Source: Rhynochetos jubatus (lineage: Eukaryota; Chordata; Aves; Eurypygiformes; Rhynochetidae). Taken from it: DNA of 64,000 nucleotides. Position 1 is the stretch's first letter, and the number at the start of each line of letters is the position of its first letter. The notes beneath the pieces were generated by a model. The model saw only the letters and a list, made by a program, of their open reading frames with translations, made no database searches and was not told the DNA's origin. Location: assembly GCA_027574665.1 (NCBI GenBank), contig CM050654.1, positions 12,270,142 through 12,334,141 of the forward strand, read 5' to 3'. The position numbers were made by a program, and so were the translations under genes. This document shows positions 1 to 12,400 of this stretch, in pieces.

Positions 1-3000
1 TTTTAGGGGGTGTTGTATATTTTTTTTTGGTACTAGTTTTCCTTCCTATCCATATTGGTCGGGTCAAGAAAGCATCTTTGCAATGGTTTACTCATTAACC
101 TGTGTCACTTCAGAAACGTGACACATACTGTAAAGTTTTTTGGCCATACAAAAGCATTGGCATAGTACAATCTGTTAAAACCATCTACTGATAGGTTTTA
201 TGTTCCTAATTGCCTAGCTGAAAAAAAAAAAATTTCAGAGGAACACATGATAGTTCAGTGCTGAGAAACGGGAACCCTTAACCTTTATGACTTTCTTAAA
301 ATCAAAACAGAGCAATTCACAATACCAGAGATCAACATATGAAACAGACACTGGTGTTACTTAACCTTATTCCAAAGTGGTTGCTGGATGTAATTTCCAA
401 TTGGGATTGATAGGTGAATGCATACAAGAAGGGCATGACTCAAAATAAATGTTTCCAACCAGATGAAATAACATGTCATGTTCCACAATCCCATTATCTC
501 TAGGGATAGCACTCAGAGTCCTTTCAAGAGAAAATGTGTTTTGCCCCAAAATATTATTGAATGGAATGGATCTTTGTTTATTACATGGAAAAGATGAAGT
601 AACCTTCTGGATATACTATATTAAAAAAAAAAAAAGGTTGAAATTCATAGAGTGAAAAATTATGATCTTGGGTTTTTATAAGATTTTAAAGGTCAGGAGG
701 GTAAGCAGATGGCTAGCTGTAGAATTTATTGTGCTTTTAGCAATTGTTTTGATGTTCCAGGTGAAACTTTGCAAGCTTATGAGACTGTAAAATTCTACGA
801 CCCTGCATTAGAGTGAGAATTATACTCATAATATGCATGTGATTGTAGAGATCAATCTATCACACGTTTATTAGCTGCCAAACCTCACTGGATTCAGTGT
901 GATTAATATCTTAAACTACAATTTCTACTCTTCGGCAATAGCACATCCCCTTTTTTGTCCATTTTGCATTTATTTCCTTTCCGAAAATAACACAAATAAG
1001 CTTATGATAATGAAGTGGTACCCTGGTAAAATTGAGTGCCTTTCCATCAACCTTTTGGTACTCCAAAATGACATGATCTTGCAAGACATGTAAAAAAATT
1101 ATGTATCCAGTGATGATTGTTGCTTGCACTGTCCCATGTGTAACAAACTACCCTCAGCAAATCTAGTATCATCAGAGCCTTGGTGCAGTACCTTGAGAGA
1201 AAGTTAACAACTTCAGTCCGGAAGAATCAGCACAGGGTTTGGGGTTCAGCAGTGCCTATACAGCAGACAAAACCAGTGATGCTAGACTGTTATGTATGTT
1301 CTTACAGTTGGCCTGTAGACAGCAGTTCCCTCTCTTTAGATGCATTGTGTTCCATGGGGTGACATTCCATTTAGGCATATTTGTTAAGTACAGAGATGTC
1401 TAACCATGTAAACAGCATGTGAGACTATGCACAGGCCTTAAGCTGCTCTCCTGGGCTTGCAGCAATAGCTTCAGTGCAGGTCAAAACAAGAATGCAGTGA
1501 ATTTGACTGTGAAGCCCATATGGCAGGCCCACTTTGTTACTCTGACTTTCCTAAATGAAGCACCAGGCCTGGTAAGTGGCTCCTGGTCTGTGACTGAGGT
1601 TCCTACTACAGTATTAATAATGAAAGGATGGTAAAAATTTCCTGGTGTCCCATAGGAGTTGAAAAGCATAAATGCCTTGTTTCTGTCTTGAATAACTTCC
1701 TAAACATTTTTTTCAAAAATGGCACAGCTTCTGTAGTTGAATATCCAGTAAAGACAGGGTATTGAAAAATTTCCAGTGGCTTACCACTGGGTTCAGGCTT
1801 CTGTCTGGAGAATACTGACCAAGAAGAGCAGGTGGGACAAACAAGGATGACCATCAATATTTTCTTCAACTTGGGAAAGGAAAGACGAGCTGTACTTTTT
1901 CCTCAGTTGAAGAGGTGTTCAAGTTTTGCATGCAGTAACTCATTTTACAAGATCGTGTATGTGATGGTACGCATCTGCAAGTCTGTAGGGAAGACCGATT
2001 ACCCTGCGTTTAAATTCAGCCAACATTTTAATTAGTTCACTTTTTTGCCAAGATCTTTAATTTTTCAAGACGCAGCTCATTCAAATTGTGGTAACAAAAT
2101 AGGTAATTTTCTTCATTCCAAACTCATGTTCTAGGAAGGTTTCTGGCACTGAGTAATGGTAGAAGGAGGACTAGGGCTCACACAAGGACAGAGTTTTCCT
2201 GAAACTACACAGTCTGATTTTCAAAAGCTTGTATTCTTACTGAAATAAGGTGCAGGTGCAGTATTTAGGTAGATATCTATTCTATTGGATGGGAAGGGTG
2301 GTAAATAGAAATGGTAAGAGCAATGACTGTGCATAATTTGTGCTGATGAAATAATTTACAGCTATGTAAATATAGTGCTCTTACCATGGAAGGTGTTATT
2401 TGTTTGTCATGATTTTGAGTATTGATTGTTGAGTTCACATTTGGGTTGTGCTGGTATTCTAGTGGTAGGACCCCATTACCTTTTAACACGTAGTAACTTG
2501 AAGTTTGTTGCCTAAGATGAATTATCAACAATAATTAGCTTTCTGTTCAAATTCCATTGTTGCTATCCACGCAGTTTGAAATCAGACAGGGCGCAAGCAC
2601 TGAATCTAAATGGTTGCTTTTCAAGTAATTCCACCCTATCTTCCCCCCATCACCATCACCGCCCTTAGTTCAACACCTCTGTGTTCACTGGAGTTGGTGC
2701 GTAGTTTCTGCACAAAAATGAGCAGTTAACTAAATGCTAATTAAAAGCAGCATGTCAGTTTATTGTGCTCAGTAGGAGCAGTCACAAAAGAACACGAACC
2801 TGAATTAATTTTTTATCCTTCTTTTTTTTCTTAGCAGACCTCAGGAGGATTGAGGGAAAAGCCTATTAGGATAACTCAAGCAAAAATTTGAGATGGGCCT
2901 AGGAAGCTTACGATCCTGTGGAATATCTTGTTAGAGCATCCCAATACCAGTGCACTAGATCCTCTGCCTGTCAGATCAACATGCCATAACTTCTGAAACC

Positions 3001-3053
3001 CAAAAGCTGCAAGGTGTCTCAGGCTCCTATTAGTCCTGGTACCACTAGTTAGC
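1..3053. other. Noncoding DNA, no gene seen
   Basis: AT-rich sequence with short A and T runs. Only short open frames of chance length are present, with no recognisable protein motif, tRNA or repeat consensus. It is probably intergenic or intronic. Confidence 0.6.
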
Positions 3054-3152
3054 TGTTGTTGTGACTTAACCCCAGCTGGCAACTAAGCACCACACAGCTG
3101 CTTGCTCAGTCCCCCCTCAGTGGGATGGGGGAGGGAATCGGAAGAGTAATTG
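3054..3152 (+). mobile_element. ERVL-type LTR fragment (5' part of a solo LTR)
   Basis: The stretch begins TGTTG and runs through the run ccccagctggcaactaagca, then a C-rich tract and a gtgggatgggggag block followed by aatcgga. In this order these match, from memory, the start of an ERVL-class LTR family common in Neoaves, of the kind labelled LTR5 in zebra finch libraries. Only about the first 100 bases are recognisable. The remainder of the LTR, the opposite end and any internal region are not seen nearby, so this is a decayed, truncated fossil. The family assignment rests on memory of the consensus and not on a search. It is moderately old, judged by scattered differences from that consensus. 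Confidence 0.75.
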
Positions 3153-6040
3153 CTTTCATGAAGCATCCCATGCTGTAGGTCTTTCCCATAGCTGTCTCTT
3201 ACTTTGTGCCCTTGCTTGGCTGTTCATGTGACTCAGGTTGTGTGACTTTCTCAGTGCTTGATGACCACCTCCCAGATTAACACAAAGTTCATGTCCAGGC
3301 ACACCCAGCTGGGATCCAGCATACTGTCAGAAGGAAACTTTTTTGTCAACCTTCTCTTAACTCCTTCAACCCCCTATGGCACTGTTCAACATACGAGGTG
3401 TCAATATGATAGAGTAGAAGAGCCCTCATTTTGAAGGAAACACTGGATCACACAGTGAAAACCTCACTCTGATAATGACAGTTACACATAGGATAGAGTA
3501 GTACTTAATATGAACAGTAATGGTTTTACTGTATGATTTTTAAGGAACCAAATATTGTTAAGCTACAGCAGGAGACACATTTACTATAGAACCTAATCTC
3601 ATTACCTTTCACTGTAAATGTGCTGTTCATTTCTTTGTCCCACTACTTCTCCAATGAGTATAGGACAGAAAGTAAAAGTTTCAAGTCAGTTTTAGCTCAA
3701 GCCTGGTTCATGGGATGCCCTATTCATAACAGCTCCAAGAGTGCTTTAACTTGAGGTAGCCTGGAAGGCTGGAAAATACAGCTTCAACACAACATAAGGG
3801 TATCAAAGCACTGTCTTTCCACATCTTTGTAGATACAGTAAAATTACAAATGTGGTGCCAGGACATGTGTCAGTGTACAAGTGGAAGACTAACAATAATG
3901 GAAGTCAGTAGAAAATACCAGATCATTATGCATTACCACACATCCTTCTCTTACCTAGCCATTAAATTGTGCTATACCAGTCATTTTTCAGATCATTTGG
4001 CTTTCTCTTTCCAGTCCGTTGCTTTCCTCCAGCTCCTAATTTCCTCTGGCTGAGAAGGAAAACTCAGACTGTAATGAGAGGCCAAAATATCTTCAGACTT
4101 AGCAGTGTCAAGAAGTATTTGTAATCTTTGACAATCTAGCCATATAAATCTAAGCAGTTTGAATTGTTTCAGATACATGCCAGTTATTTTCTTATAAAGC
4201 CTGAGAAACGTTACCAGGTTTTCATGCTTTGCTCAAAGCTCATAAGAAGGATAAAGATCTCCAATACTACCAACTAATGGGGTTATTCCCTTAGCTCCAA
4301 ATTCTTCCTTCCATCTTCAGTGATTCTGTGAGTTGGATTATGTTCTAAAAGCTTCTGATACTGTTTCTTTAGTCCTGAAGACCCCTGGTGGTCAGAACAC
4401 CCTCATTTTGCTGAAGCAAGTGAAATTAAGGATTCCATGACACTCCTGTACCCTTTTCAGCTAATATCTACCTGGTCTCTTGTCTAGCAAAGTACTTTAA
4501 CACACTAAGAATGCAATGGTTACACTCAATTAAACCACCAGCTCGGTTCATTCCTCAATATCTTAGGCTGTGTGTAAGCTATTACTGAATGTATAAATTA
4601 TTACTCATTGAATTATTATTGGTCACCTGTGGCATTTTAACACATTAAAGAATCTCTCCAACTTCAAGAGCAGCTGTTGTAGCAAGACAAAAAAAATCAA
4701 TGGACTCTTTCCATCAGATAGCACAAATCCCTTCATGATTACTGCAGCTTCTCATTGAATGCCAACGATCTATAATGATTCAGGACCACATGAACAGAAT
4801 GGGCTTAGCCACAAGTCTGTGACAGAGGTTTGAAAATACATGTCGCGAACTCTCGCTCTGAAATCATCAATCTCTTTGAACTATAGGAGATTCCCCACCA
4901 CCTATCACTTATTTCCTTTTAGTTAGATGGTCCTGACAAGTAGAGAAGCACAGGTCTGACTTTATTACATGATCATGCTAAGTTATCTGGGAGATCCCTT
5001 TATTGAGGGAGCTCGTATCCTGCCAGCTTTTAAGACTGCTCTAATCGCTCACTTTAAAATATACGCTATACAGTCATAAATATGGATCTTCAAGAGGTCA
5101 ACACATTGAGCTTATTTCCTAAAACTCATTGTACAAAGAAAGGAAGATATATATATGGCCTGTATAACACCAATAGATTCACTGTGCACGCCAGACCATG
5201 ATCCCTATCGCTTTCAGAAAGCCTTTCTGGGAGTGGGTACTAGCCCCCTTTTTTCTACCAGACTGTCTTTCTCTCCAAAGCTCTCCAGGCATCCATGCAG
5301 CTCAGAACCTAGAAAAAACAGTAAGGCAGCTTTTCTATTTAATAGTATGTTTGAAAGTGTCAAATAACTTCCCAAATAACGCCATGGTGGGCTCTCTGAA
5401 GGATTAAATGAAGTATGTCCTCTTTTTGGATTTTGAAGGAATAAGCAGTAAAACTGTTGCTTTAAAAGAGTCTTTGGGATTATTCAGTTTTTTTAAAGGT
5501 GAATACTTGCTTAAATGTTTTATCAAGCATTATAATAAATATTTCATATATTATAATTAATATGCAATTCTTCCTTCTGAATGTTTCTGGGAACACATTT
5601 GGCACGAGGTACAGTAACTACACTAGACTTAAACCCCACAGATTTTACCAAGTAGTATCTCTTATTCCTTGAACACTGTATACGTTCTTTTGTAACGGAG
5701 CCTGGTCTAGATATACTTTCAAGATTTTATATAAAGTGTTAATGGAAAAAAAAATACAGCTAAATGGGTTTTTTATATTGTTCAGTAAAATCACTTGAGG
5801 CTACCCTTAGGGATTTTTTTGTTTATTTGTTCTGGTGTTGAAAGGTTGCACCTTAGAGCCTTTCTGATTTTGTTTTGGCAAAAAAGAGCCATGACTACAG
5901 AACAGAAAAAAAAAAAAATCATCCAAGATCAAAAGATTTGTGTTAAAATTAGTAACACTTCTAAATAAGGAAAGGGTGTAACTAACAGCACATCTGGAGA
6001 ATGCAAAGGGGTTTCAGAGGCTGATCATATCTTGAATGGT
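3153..6040. other. Noncoding DNA with one CTCF-like site
   Basis: No coding signal recognised. The sequence is AT-rich with short palindromic AT stretches around 5,520-5,570. The only item worth marking is the CTCF-like core listed separately at 4,380-4,391. Confidence 0.55.
4380..4391 (-). promoter_or_regulatory. CTCF-like core motif
   Basis: The plus strand reads gacccctggtgg, which matches 11 of 12 positions of the CTCF core written as GCCMYCTRSTGG. The canonical orientation is therefore on the minus strand. The flanking three bases fit poorly. Motif matches of this quality occur by chance, so occupancy is unproven. Confidence 0.25.
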
Positions 6041-6044
6041 CTGA

Positions 6045-6257
6045 TTGATGTTACTTGCAGACATGATGTCGAGGGCTATGAAAGAAGTAATTGCAGAGTT
6101 TCTATTTGTCACAATATTCCTTGATGGGAGTCCTGATGTTAGTAATTTGTCACAGTGGTTCATTGTCTTGCCGGATGTCAAACAAAATAGAGATGCCAGA
6201 GAGCTGATGATTTGCTTTAAGAATGTCAGTGTCAGGATTGTGGAAACAGATTTATAA
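6045..6257 (+). pseudogene. Possible hAT-type (DUF4371-like) transposase relic
   Basis: One plus-strand frame stays open for about 70 codons and contains IFLDGSPDVSNLSQ, preceded by a helix-like stretch with MSRAMKEVIAEF and followed by ELMICFKNVS. This resembles the part of hAT-related transposases and their host derivatives (DUF4371) that carries a catalytic Asp within a D-[GE]-[ST]-x-D-x-S-N-x-x-Q type motif, with a hydrophobic strand before it and a G/CF-x-[ND]-V-S segment after. The frame opens on TTG and not ATG, there is no zinc-finger BED domain upstream and no hAT dimerisation domain downstream. A full-length family member is usually over 500 residues, so at best this is a short internal fragment. 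Terminal inverted repeats were not found. Chance resemblance remains quite possible. The antisense strand is also open for 120 codons here but shows no recognisable motif. Confidence 0.35.
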
Positions 6258-6458
6258 TGAATATGGGGGTGGCTGCGAAAGGGCAAGCGTTCGGAGAGGC
6301 TCTGGCTGTAGGTAGCAGAACTGGGTGGTTCAGGAGAGAATCGGCGGGTGCTGCCACTTTTGCAGTACGCTGCCATATGCCTATTCAGACTCCTGTTATT
6401 CCCTGGAATCTCACCTCACAAGTATTTGAGGGTGGTGCTCTCTCCAGCTGAACTGCCA

Positions 6459-6584
6459 GCTATTTCAGGCTGGTGACTTCCTATCATGGAGAAAACCAAG
6501 GGTAATTACTGACAGGTTAAAAAAGCTATCTCAGGCTGGTGACTTCCTATCATGGAGAAAACCAAAGGTAATTACTGACAGGTT
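6459..6584. repeat. Two-copy tandem duplication, 66-bp period
   Basis: The unit starting gctatttcaggctggtgact at 6,459 recurs at 6,525 as gctatctcaggctggtgact. The first 60 bases of the two copies differ at only two positions. The first copy ends in a short A run before the second begins. The near identity implies a much more recent event than the surrounding decayed sequence. Confidence 0.95.
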
Positions 6585-8725
6585 TTATTTTGGCTATAGA
6601 AAGGGGGAACCTTGTTGGTGGGAGCACTGAGCTAGCTCTCGGGGTGCCCAAGGCAGGTCTTTCTTCTGCCATCATACCCTTTTACAATTTCTCTCATGCT
6701 ACCTGGACTTTCCCTCTGCCTCATCCAAGGAGGGATATAGTGGGGACAATGATATTTTGCTCCTCTTAATGCAATCTTGTGTAATCTATTGGCATTAAAA
6801 AAATCTTTAAGGTATAGACAAATCCCTCCTAAATAGTATGTATTGCACAGTATAGAGGGTTCTTAACCTTGATGGAGGTGAGGATTTGTTTATACAAATA
6901 ATAATAAATCATATTCCTTTGTTTAGTTAATGTTCTGTATGGATCTACATGGAAAAAACATACAGGAGAATCTGAATGGAACTGGAATTAAAATCCTAGC
7001 ATTTCTCAGAAGCTGTTCTGTTAGGTCTATCTTATAGTTATTCTTCAACAGTTCATGCATAAATTAATGATAGGAAGGGTCACTGATCTACTCTGGAGAA
7101 AGACAGCTATGCTTCTTGTCATATCAGAGCATGGAAAAACAAGCTAATGATTAGACATGTCATTGATGGCAAGTTCCAGGCATAAGCTGCTATAATTACT
7201 CTAGGGAAAAAAAAAGTAAACCACAAATGGACGTAACAGAGAAAGATGACTGTCAAAGCGCATCTGGCTAAAGTGCCTGTGCAAGCTCAGGGGTTGTAAA
7301 TAAAGGCAGAAAGAAAATAATGCAATGGCAAAAATAAACATGGTACAGAAAGATCATGATGTAAGCTGAACATCATTTTGTCCCCTTGCTGGGATAGTCA
7401 GAGGCTGCCATAATATAGCCAACGAGCAGGCTAATAGTCAAGTAGAAAGGCCACAAAAACAAATGTGTGATGTGGAGACAAAGTTTAGATCGTTATTCTG
7501 TGCTGATTTAGGTGTTTCTGACCATAAAAATTAAAATACAGGAAAAATGAGAATCTGGCCTGAATTACAGGTCTTTAGTATCCTGAAAATTTCAGTACGC
7601 CATATATAATGTGGATGCTTTTATTCTTAGTGGTACATATTTTTATTCTCAGGTTGCTCATTAGTTTCTAAGAAGGATAGCCCATCTGCTGTGGCTTTCT
7701 GCCTGCTGACTGTGCAGTTCCACTTCTGCAACCACCACTGCTGCTAAGAGGCTCAGGCAGTTCATAGCAGGCGCCCAGTTTAATCTATAGGATGCACCTG
7801 CACTGGTTTATCTCAGGAGCATGTCAGTATATCAGGTAAAATATAGGATGTAGCTGTGATTTGCAGGCGAGAAGGCAGCACTGTGGGAAGGTGTGGTGCT
7901 GGGCAAATAGCTTAACAGATTTCCTAGGGGGACTGAGACCTCCACTAGCTCCCAGCCATATGGACCCTCCCAGCAGAGACATGCTCCCCTCTCACCACCC
8001 ACTCCCTCAGGAGGGGCTCTGGCTACAGCATGTCTGAAGTGCATGTATGAACGCTTCAAAAAAATACCAGGGGACCTGTGAAGGCAGGCAGATGTGGGCA
8101 AGGGAAAGCAGAAGGAAGATTGATAAATTGTGAAAAGGACAATAAGGATTTTGAAGAGAAGCTTCCGAAAGAAGTAATGGGATGAAAAAGGAGAGTAAAG
8201 AAAGCTAAACAACCCTGCAGAGACAAAATAAAAAGATAAAAAAAGTGGTAAAGCAAGAGAAAAACAAGGGGAAGGGTATAGCAGGAAATTATTGGCTTGA
8301 GTGCATTGTGGTCTGTTACAGGAAAGTAAAGGTGAGAGCGAATGCAGAAAACACCAAGGTGACAAAAGTGAGTAAGATATTTTGAGCAAGGTTGGTCTAA
8401 CAGTATTGAATGACTACATTACTTCATCACTTAATGTATCTTATCAAAGTATACTAAATAATTTCTGATAGATATGGCAGAATTTAGTTAGCTCTTAGAA
8501 TGTACAGAAATATAAATGGATGAAGATACCAGAAAATTGAGGGTGACAGTATGAAAACATATTAGGGCATGATTTCTTTCAGCTTTTTGTACAGCTTCAA
8601 GTAATAATTTCTGAAAAAGACACTTGTCAGTCATTAATTAGAAAGCTGAATGATGACATTACATGCTTATTTTACCGCTTTCTATTTCAGGAAGTACAGC
8701 CAGACTTTTACATTGGCTAGAAGTG
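6585..8725. other. Noncoding DNA with a purine-rich tract
   Basis: No gene recognised. About 8,090-8,290 is strongly purine-rich on the plus strand. This leaves a minus-strand frame open for 185 codons (7,832-8,389), but its translation is dominated by Phe, Leu and Ser runs in the purine-rich part and has no domain, so it is treated as a composition artefact. Confidence 0.55.
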
Positions 8726-8733
8726 TATATAAA
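8726..8733 (+). promoter_or_regulatory. TATA-box-like site
   Basis: TATATAAA is followed directly by a perfect six-base inverted repeat, agctct (8,733-8,738) and agagct (8,752-8,757), spanning where a start site would fall. No CpG enrichment, first exon or clear donor accompanies it, so promoter activity is only a possibility. Confidence 0.2.
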
Positions 8734-9338
8734 GCTCTCGTCTTCTTTACAAGAGCTGTGTGTAGAAACATCACCAGTATGATTGTCTTTATAAGGTACA
8801 GGCCCTCCAGTACCTAGTACATCCTCCATGGACCTATGACACTCACTGGTGTTATGTTCATTCTCAGTTAATTCAGAATAAATGTCTTAAAAGAAATTTA
8901 ACAGATAAAGTCAGTGCTGATAATTATTTTCATTACATTACTTATTTTTTCTCAAAGCTGACTCTTTCAGGAGTTATTAAATACTTGCATACAACAGCAA
9001 ATACCATTTCTGAGCTTACCTCCTCTGTCAGAGATAATTAACTCAGGAAGAAAGGTGAAATCTCTTTTGTGTGTTTTCATATTGCAGCTCCTCATTATTC
9101 CAGACTGTCCACATGCCCTGAATGATATCAGACATCTTTGTCCAAATGCATTTTGGAGTTTCATAACAGGCAGATAGAAGTAGTTAATGATGTCACTATA
9201 ATGGATCGTTAGTTTTTAGTGCCAAGCTCCCAGTAATTTTACATTTTCTGTCTTTCACACCTGCAATATACAAGGAATAAAAAAAGAGTTTGGGCTTATC
9301 TAGAAGGTGAGGGGAAATTTCAAACCAGGCTGTCACGT

Positions 9339-9414
9339 ACTGTGTCGCCATCTAACCAGACAGTGATAAAACTGAATAGTTTTATCTATAAATCACAATA
9401 AAGCGTGACACAGT
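9339..9414. repeat. Nested inverted repeats (stem-loop-forming element)
   Basis: Outer arms actgtgtc (9,339-9,346) and gacacagt (9,407-9,414) are perfect reverse complements. Inside them lies a second perfect inverted repeat, gataaaact (9,365-9,373) and agttttatc (9,378-9,386), separated by the four bases gaat. This could fold as a two-tier hairpin, or be the remains of a small palindromic DNA transposon, or a paired binding site. No target-site duplication or known family is recognised. Confidence 0.6.
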
Positions 9415-12400
9415 TCACCTCTGCCTTCAAAGCCTTAAGAGCGGTCAGATTTTCCTATTAGAAACAAAACCAAAATGTATTTATCAGAAACATCTGGAGT
9501 CTGGGAGAACTAAATCGGTATCGTCAAAGGACTTTCTGCCCAAACCTGAGCAAAAACATCTATTTCTGGCCTTATAATAACAGAATCAAAAGGAAAAGTG
9601 GGCATTTGTGTGGCGGTGCTCATTGCCAATGGAGCAGGCTGCCACCCTCCTGGCTTGATAGGACACCTTTCCCACAGACTCCTGCCCAGGACATCCAAGG
9701 GAGGGGAGGCTCTGTGTCAGAGCTGCTCCCACTTCTGGAGGCCCTGGGACCCTCCCTCATGTGCTGGGATGGTTTTCCAGGAGAAGAGGGCATGCTGTGA
9801 AGTAATATCCATCAACACAGACAGACATTGGCATAAATGACCATGGGGTAAAATAATTGAAGAGTTGGGCTGAGAATGGCCATGTGGCCAGAAAGCACCC
9901 ACAGACTTGTGTTTCCAGCAGTCAAGGCAAGTATTCATGTTGAATTGCCTCGGAAAAACCCGAGCAACTTTTTATCTTTGAGAACAATATAATTTATTGT
10001 CAGAGTGCCCACTGTGCATCCTAGGATGCCGCTGCTCCGTGCTCCTCCTCTTTCTGTTTGGTCTTTGCTCTCCTCCTGGATCTAGCCCTGTTTAAGCACA
10101 TGGTAAGGAGCCTGTCCCTTCCCTGGCCATCTCCTGATGTGATCTGTTTCCTGCTGCTTGTCCTAGGCCTGGAAGAGGATTGACAGCAGCATTAGCTGTA
10201 GGGAGGGAGATGATTGTAGAGGAAGAGGTGGATAACTGAAGATTGTGCTATTGAGGTGAGATTAAAAGCTGCGGAGCAAGCTATTACGTAGTAAGAATGT
10301 TTTGCTGTGAGCAAGGGGCCTTTCGGTGACTGCAATGGAAGACAGGACAAGCTTTATCATAGCAGGACTATATCTTATGGGACGAAACTCTGAAAAGAGA
10401 GAAGTTAACTGTGGGATAGACTGGGTGAGATTTTTATTGATAGAGATCTAAAAAGGCGCTGTTCAATACCCTGTAGGGGGTTCATCTGGAGCACTTCTCC
10501 TGGAAGTGGAAGGATTTCTTACAGAAAAGGGCTCCAGGCCTGGCAGTGAAAGGTCTGATATGGGATGTAATTCTTCTCTTAGAGATAAAAATATCAGGTG
10601 CTTGCAGAAGCTTATCATGGTGACAGGCAACACAGGCAAGAGATCAGTCACAAACTTATGCTGGGAATTAAAAAAGCGTTTCCGTAATTAAAAAAGGTCT
10701 GGACAACCGCCTAAAAGTGGCAAAGAATGCAATTAGCGTGGACCATGGTACGTTTATGAATGTACTTATAGGAGGTGGTTTTCTGAAGAAGCAGAGAAAT
10801 AGTCTGCAGAATAAAGGCAATTCTGGTCTGGGGCCCTACCCATAGATGAAGGCTATCAGGTTAAATATATCTGCAAGTCACTGAGTATCGCAGAGTTTGT
10901 ACCAACCTCAAGCTCTTCCTCAGCTTCTGTTATCTATAAATGCCACGGTTTCCTTCTTGCCTTGTGATGTGCTCCTGTTTGCAAGTGCTGACCGGGGGTT
11001 TGGCCTGTTAACTAATTTTTTTTTTTTCAAAGGATAAGTATTCTCTAGTCTTAGAATACGATATTATTGCAAGATTATTTCTCTTTTTATTTTTCTTGTT
11101 CAAAGTAAGTGGCTCTGTTTTTTTGATAATTGACTGCATTTCACCTGGGACAGCAATGCATTAATTTTCATGTGGAGTGAGCTTTGAGGTTGCCATTTAA
11201 AAAAATGAGTTTTAGGAAGGCTCAATTAGACTTCTTTGTATTATCACTTATACTTCAGGTGGGAGAGCAGGCAGCCTTATTCTGAAATACAAGCTGTCTG
11301 GACCATCTCATTCAACCCCGATTCTTTTGTTCCACTTTCTGTTGGGATGGTCCAAAGTGTCATGATTTTGCTAGCCAGTTGATTAGCTGGATAATGAAGG
11401 CAGTCTGCCCAGTACTGCCAGTCTCTTTTTCTTTTTTCTGTAGAAACAATATCCTTAGGCTTTACCAGCTACAGTAAAGGCTGCAGGAATATTGCCCATA
11501 TTGTACTGCTACCTGTGGGTAGCATCTGTAGAGTTTCTGCTTTCCTATGGAGAATGCATTCATTTGTAAACTGCTCCTTTGTTTACCTTTGTCAGGGATT
11601 ATTATCTTATCCAAAAGCTGGGAGGAAGAAACGGGGCTCTTTCTTCTCTTTTTTTTTAATATTAATTACACTTGGTCTCTTTACATTAGAATGTATGGAA
11701 TAAGAGAAGCCAGGCTGTCTGATAGTACTTCAGTTACCCTGGAAAATGACTGAAGCCAGTAACTAATACAGCAAAAATAGAGATTATTTATTTATTTGTT
11801 TATAGTACCTTTGTGCAACTGCAGTTTCATGAATTCTGAGTTTTTCATGAGTTTGTGAGTGAAAATCTGACAACCTATTTCTTGCATGCAAAAGTTAGGG
11901 AAGTTGATTTCTGCAAAATTTTTGCTCAAGTCAGTGAAGTCTGGTCTTAAGTTTGCTGGATATCTGAGGAATACAGCCAGAGTAAAAAATTATATTAAGA
12001 TGTCAGGACTATGTTCTTGTCATGTTCCGATTATTCCAAGTTCTTTAATGAGAATTTACATACTGTAACTATGGAGATACTTTTCTGAAGCTTGTGCTGT
12101 AAGGTGTAGGAACTAGCAAAATATAAGGTAAATGTTGATGTTAAATGATGCTTCTAATCGTAGAGTTTTGCTGAGTTCTTTTTAAAAAGCATCCGTGAAA
12201 TATGCATTGGTTTTAGACAGACTGATAATTTAATATTCCAATCTGTGTCTTACATTAGATTGTGTTCCTGCACTTTGCTCAAAAATAATGTGCACAGTTG
12301 AAATTCAGTGCCCTGGGTGAATAGTGGGGAGATTAAGGTGAGGGAGTACTCTTTTTAATATTGCCCTGGAAACAGTGGTATGATTGCTGTCCAGTACACA

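Noticed and set aside
7832-8389. Minus-strand 185-codon open frame
   Set aside because: Its Phe/Leu/Ser-rich translation comes largely from a purine-rich plus strand; there is no domain and no convincing start context.
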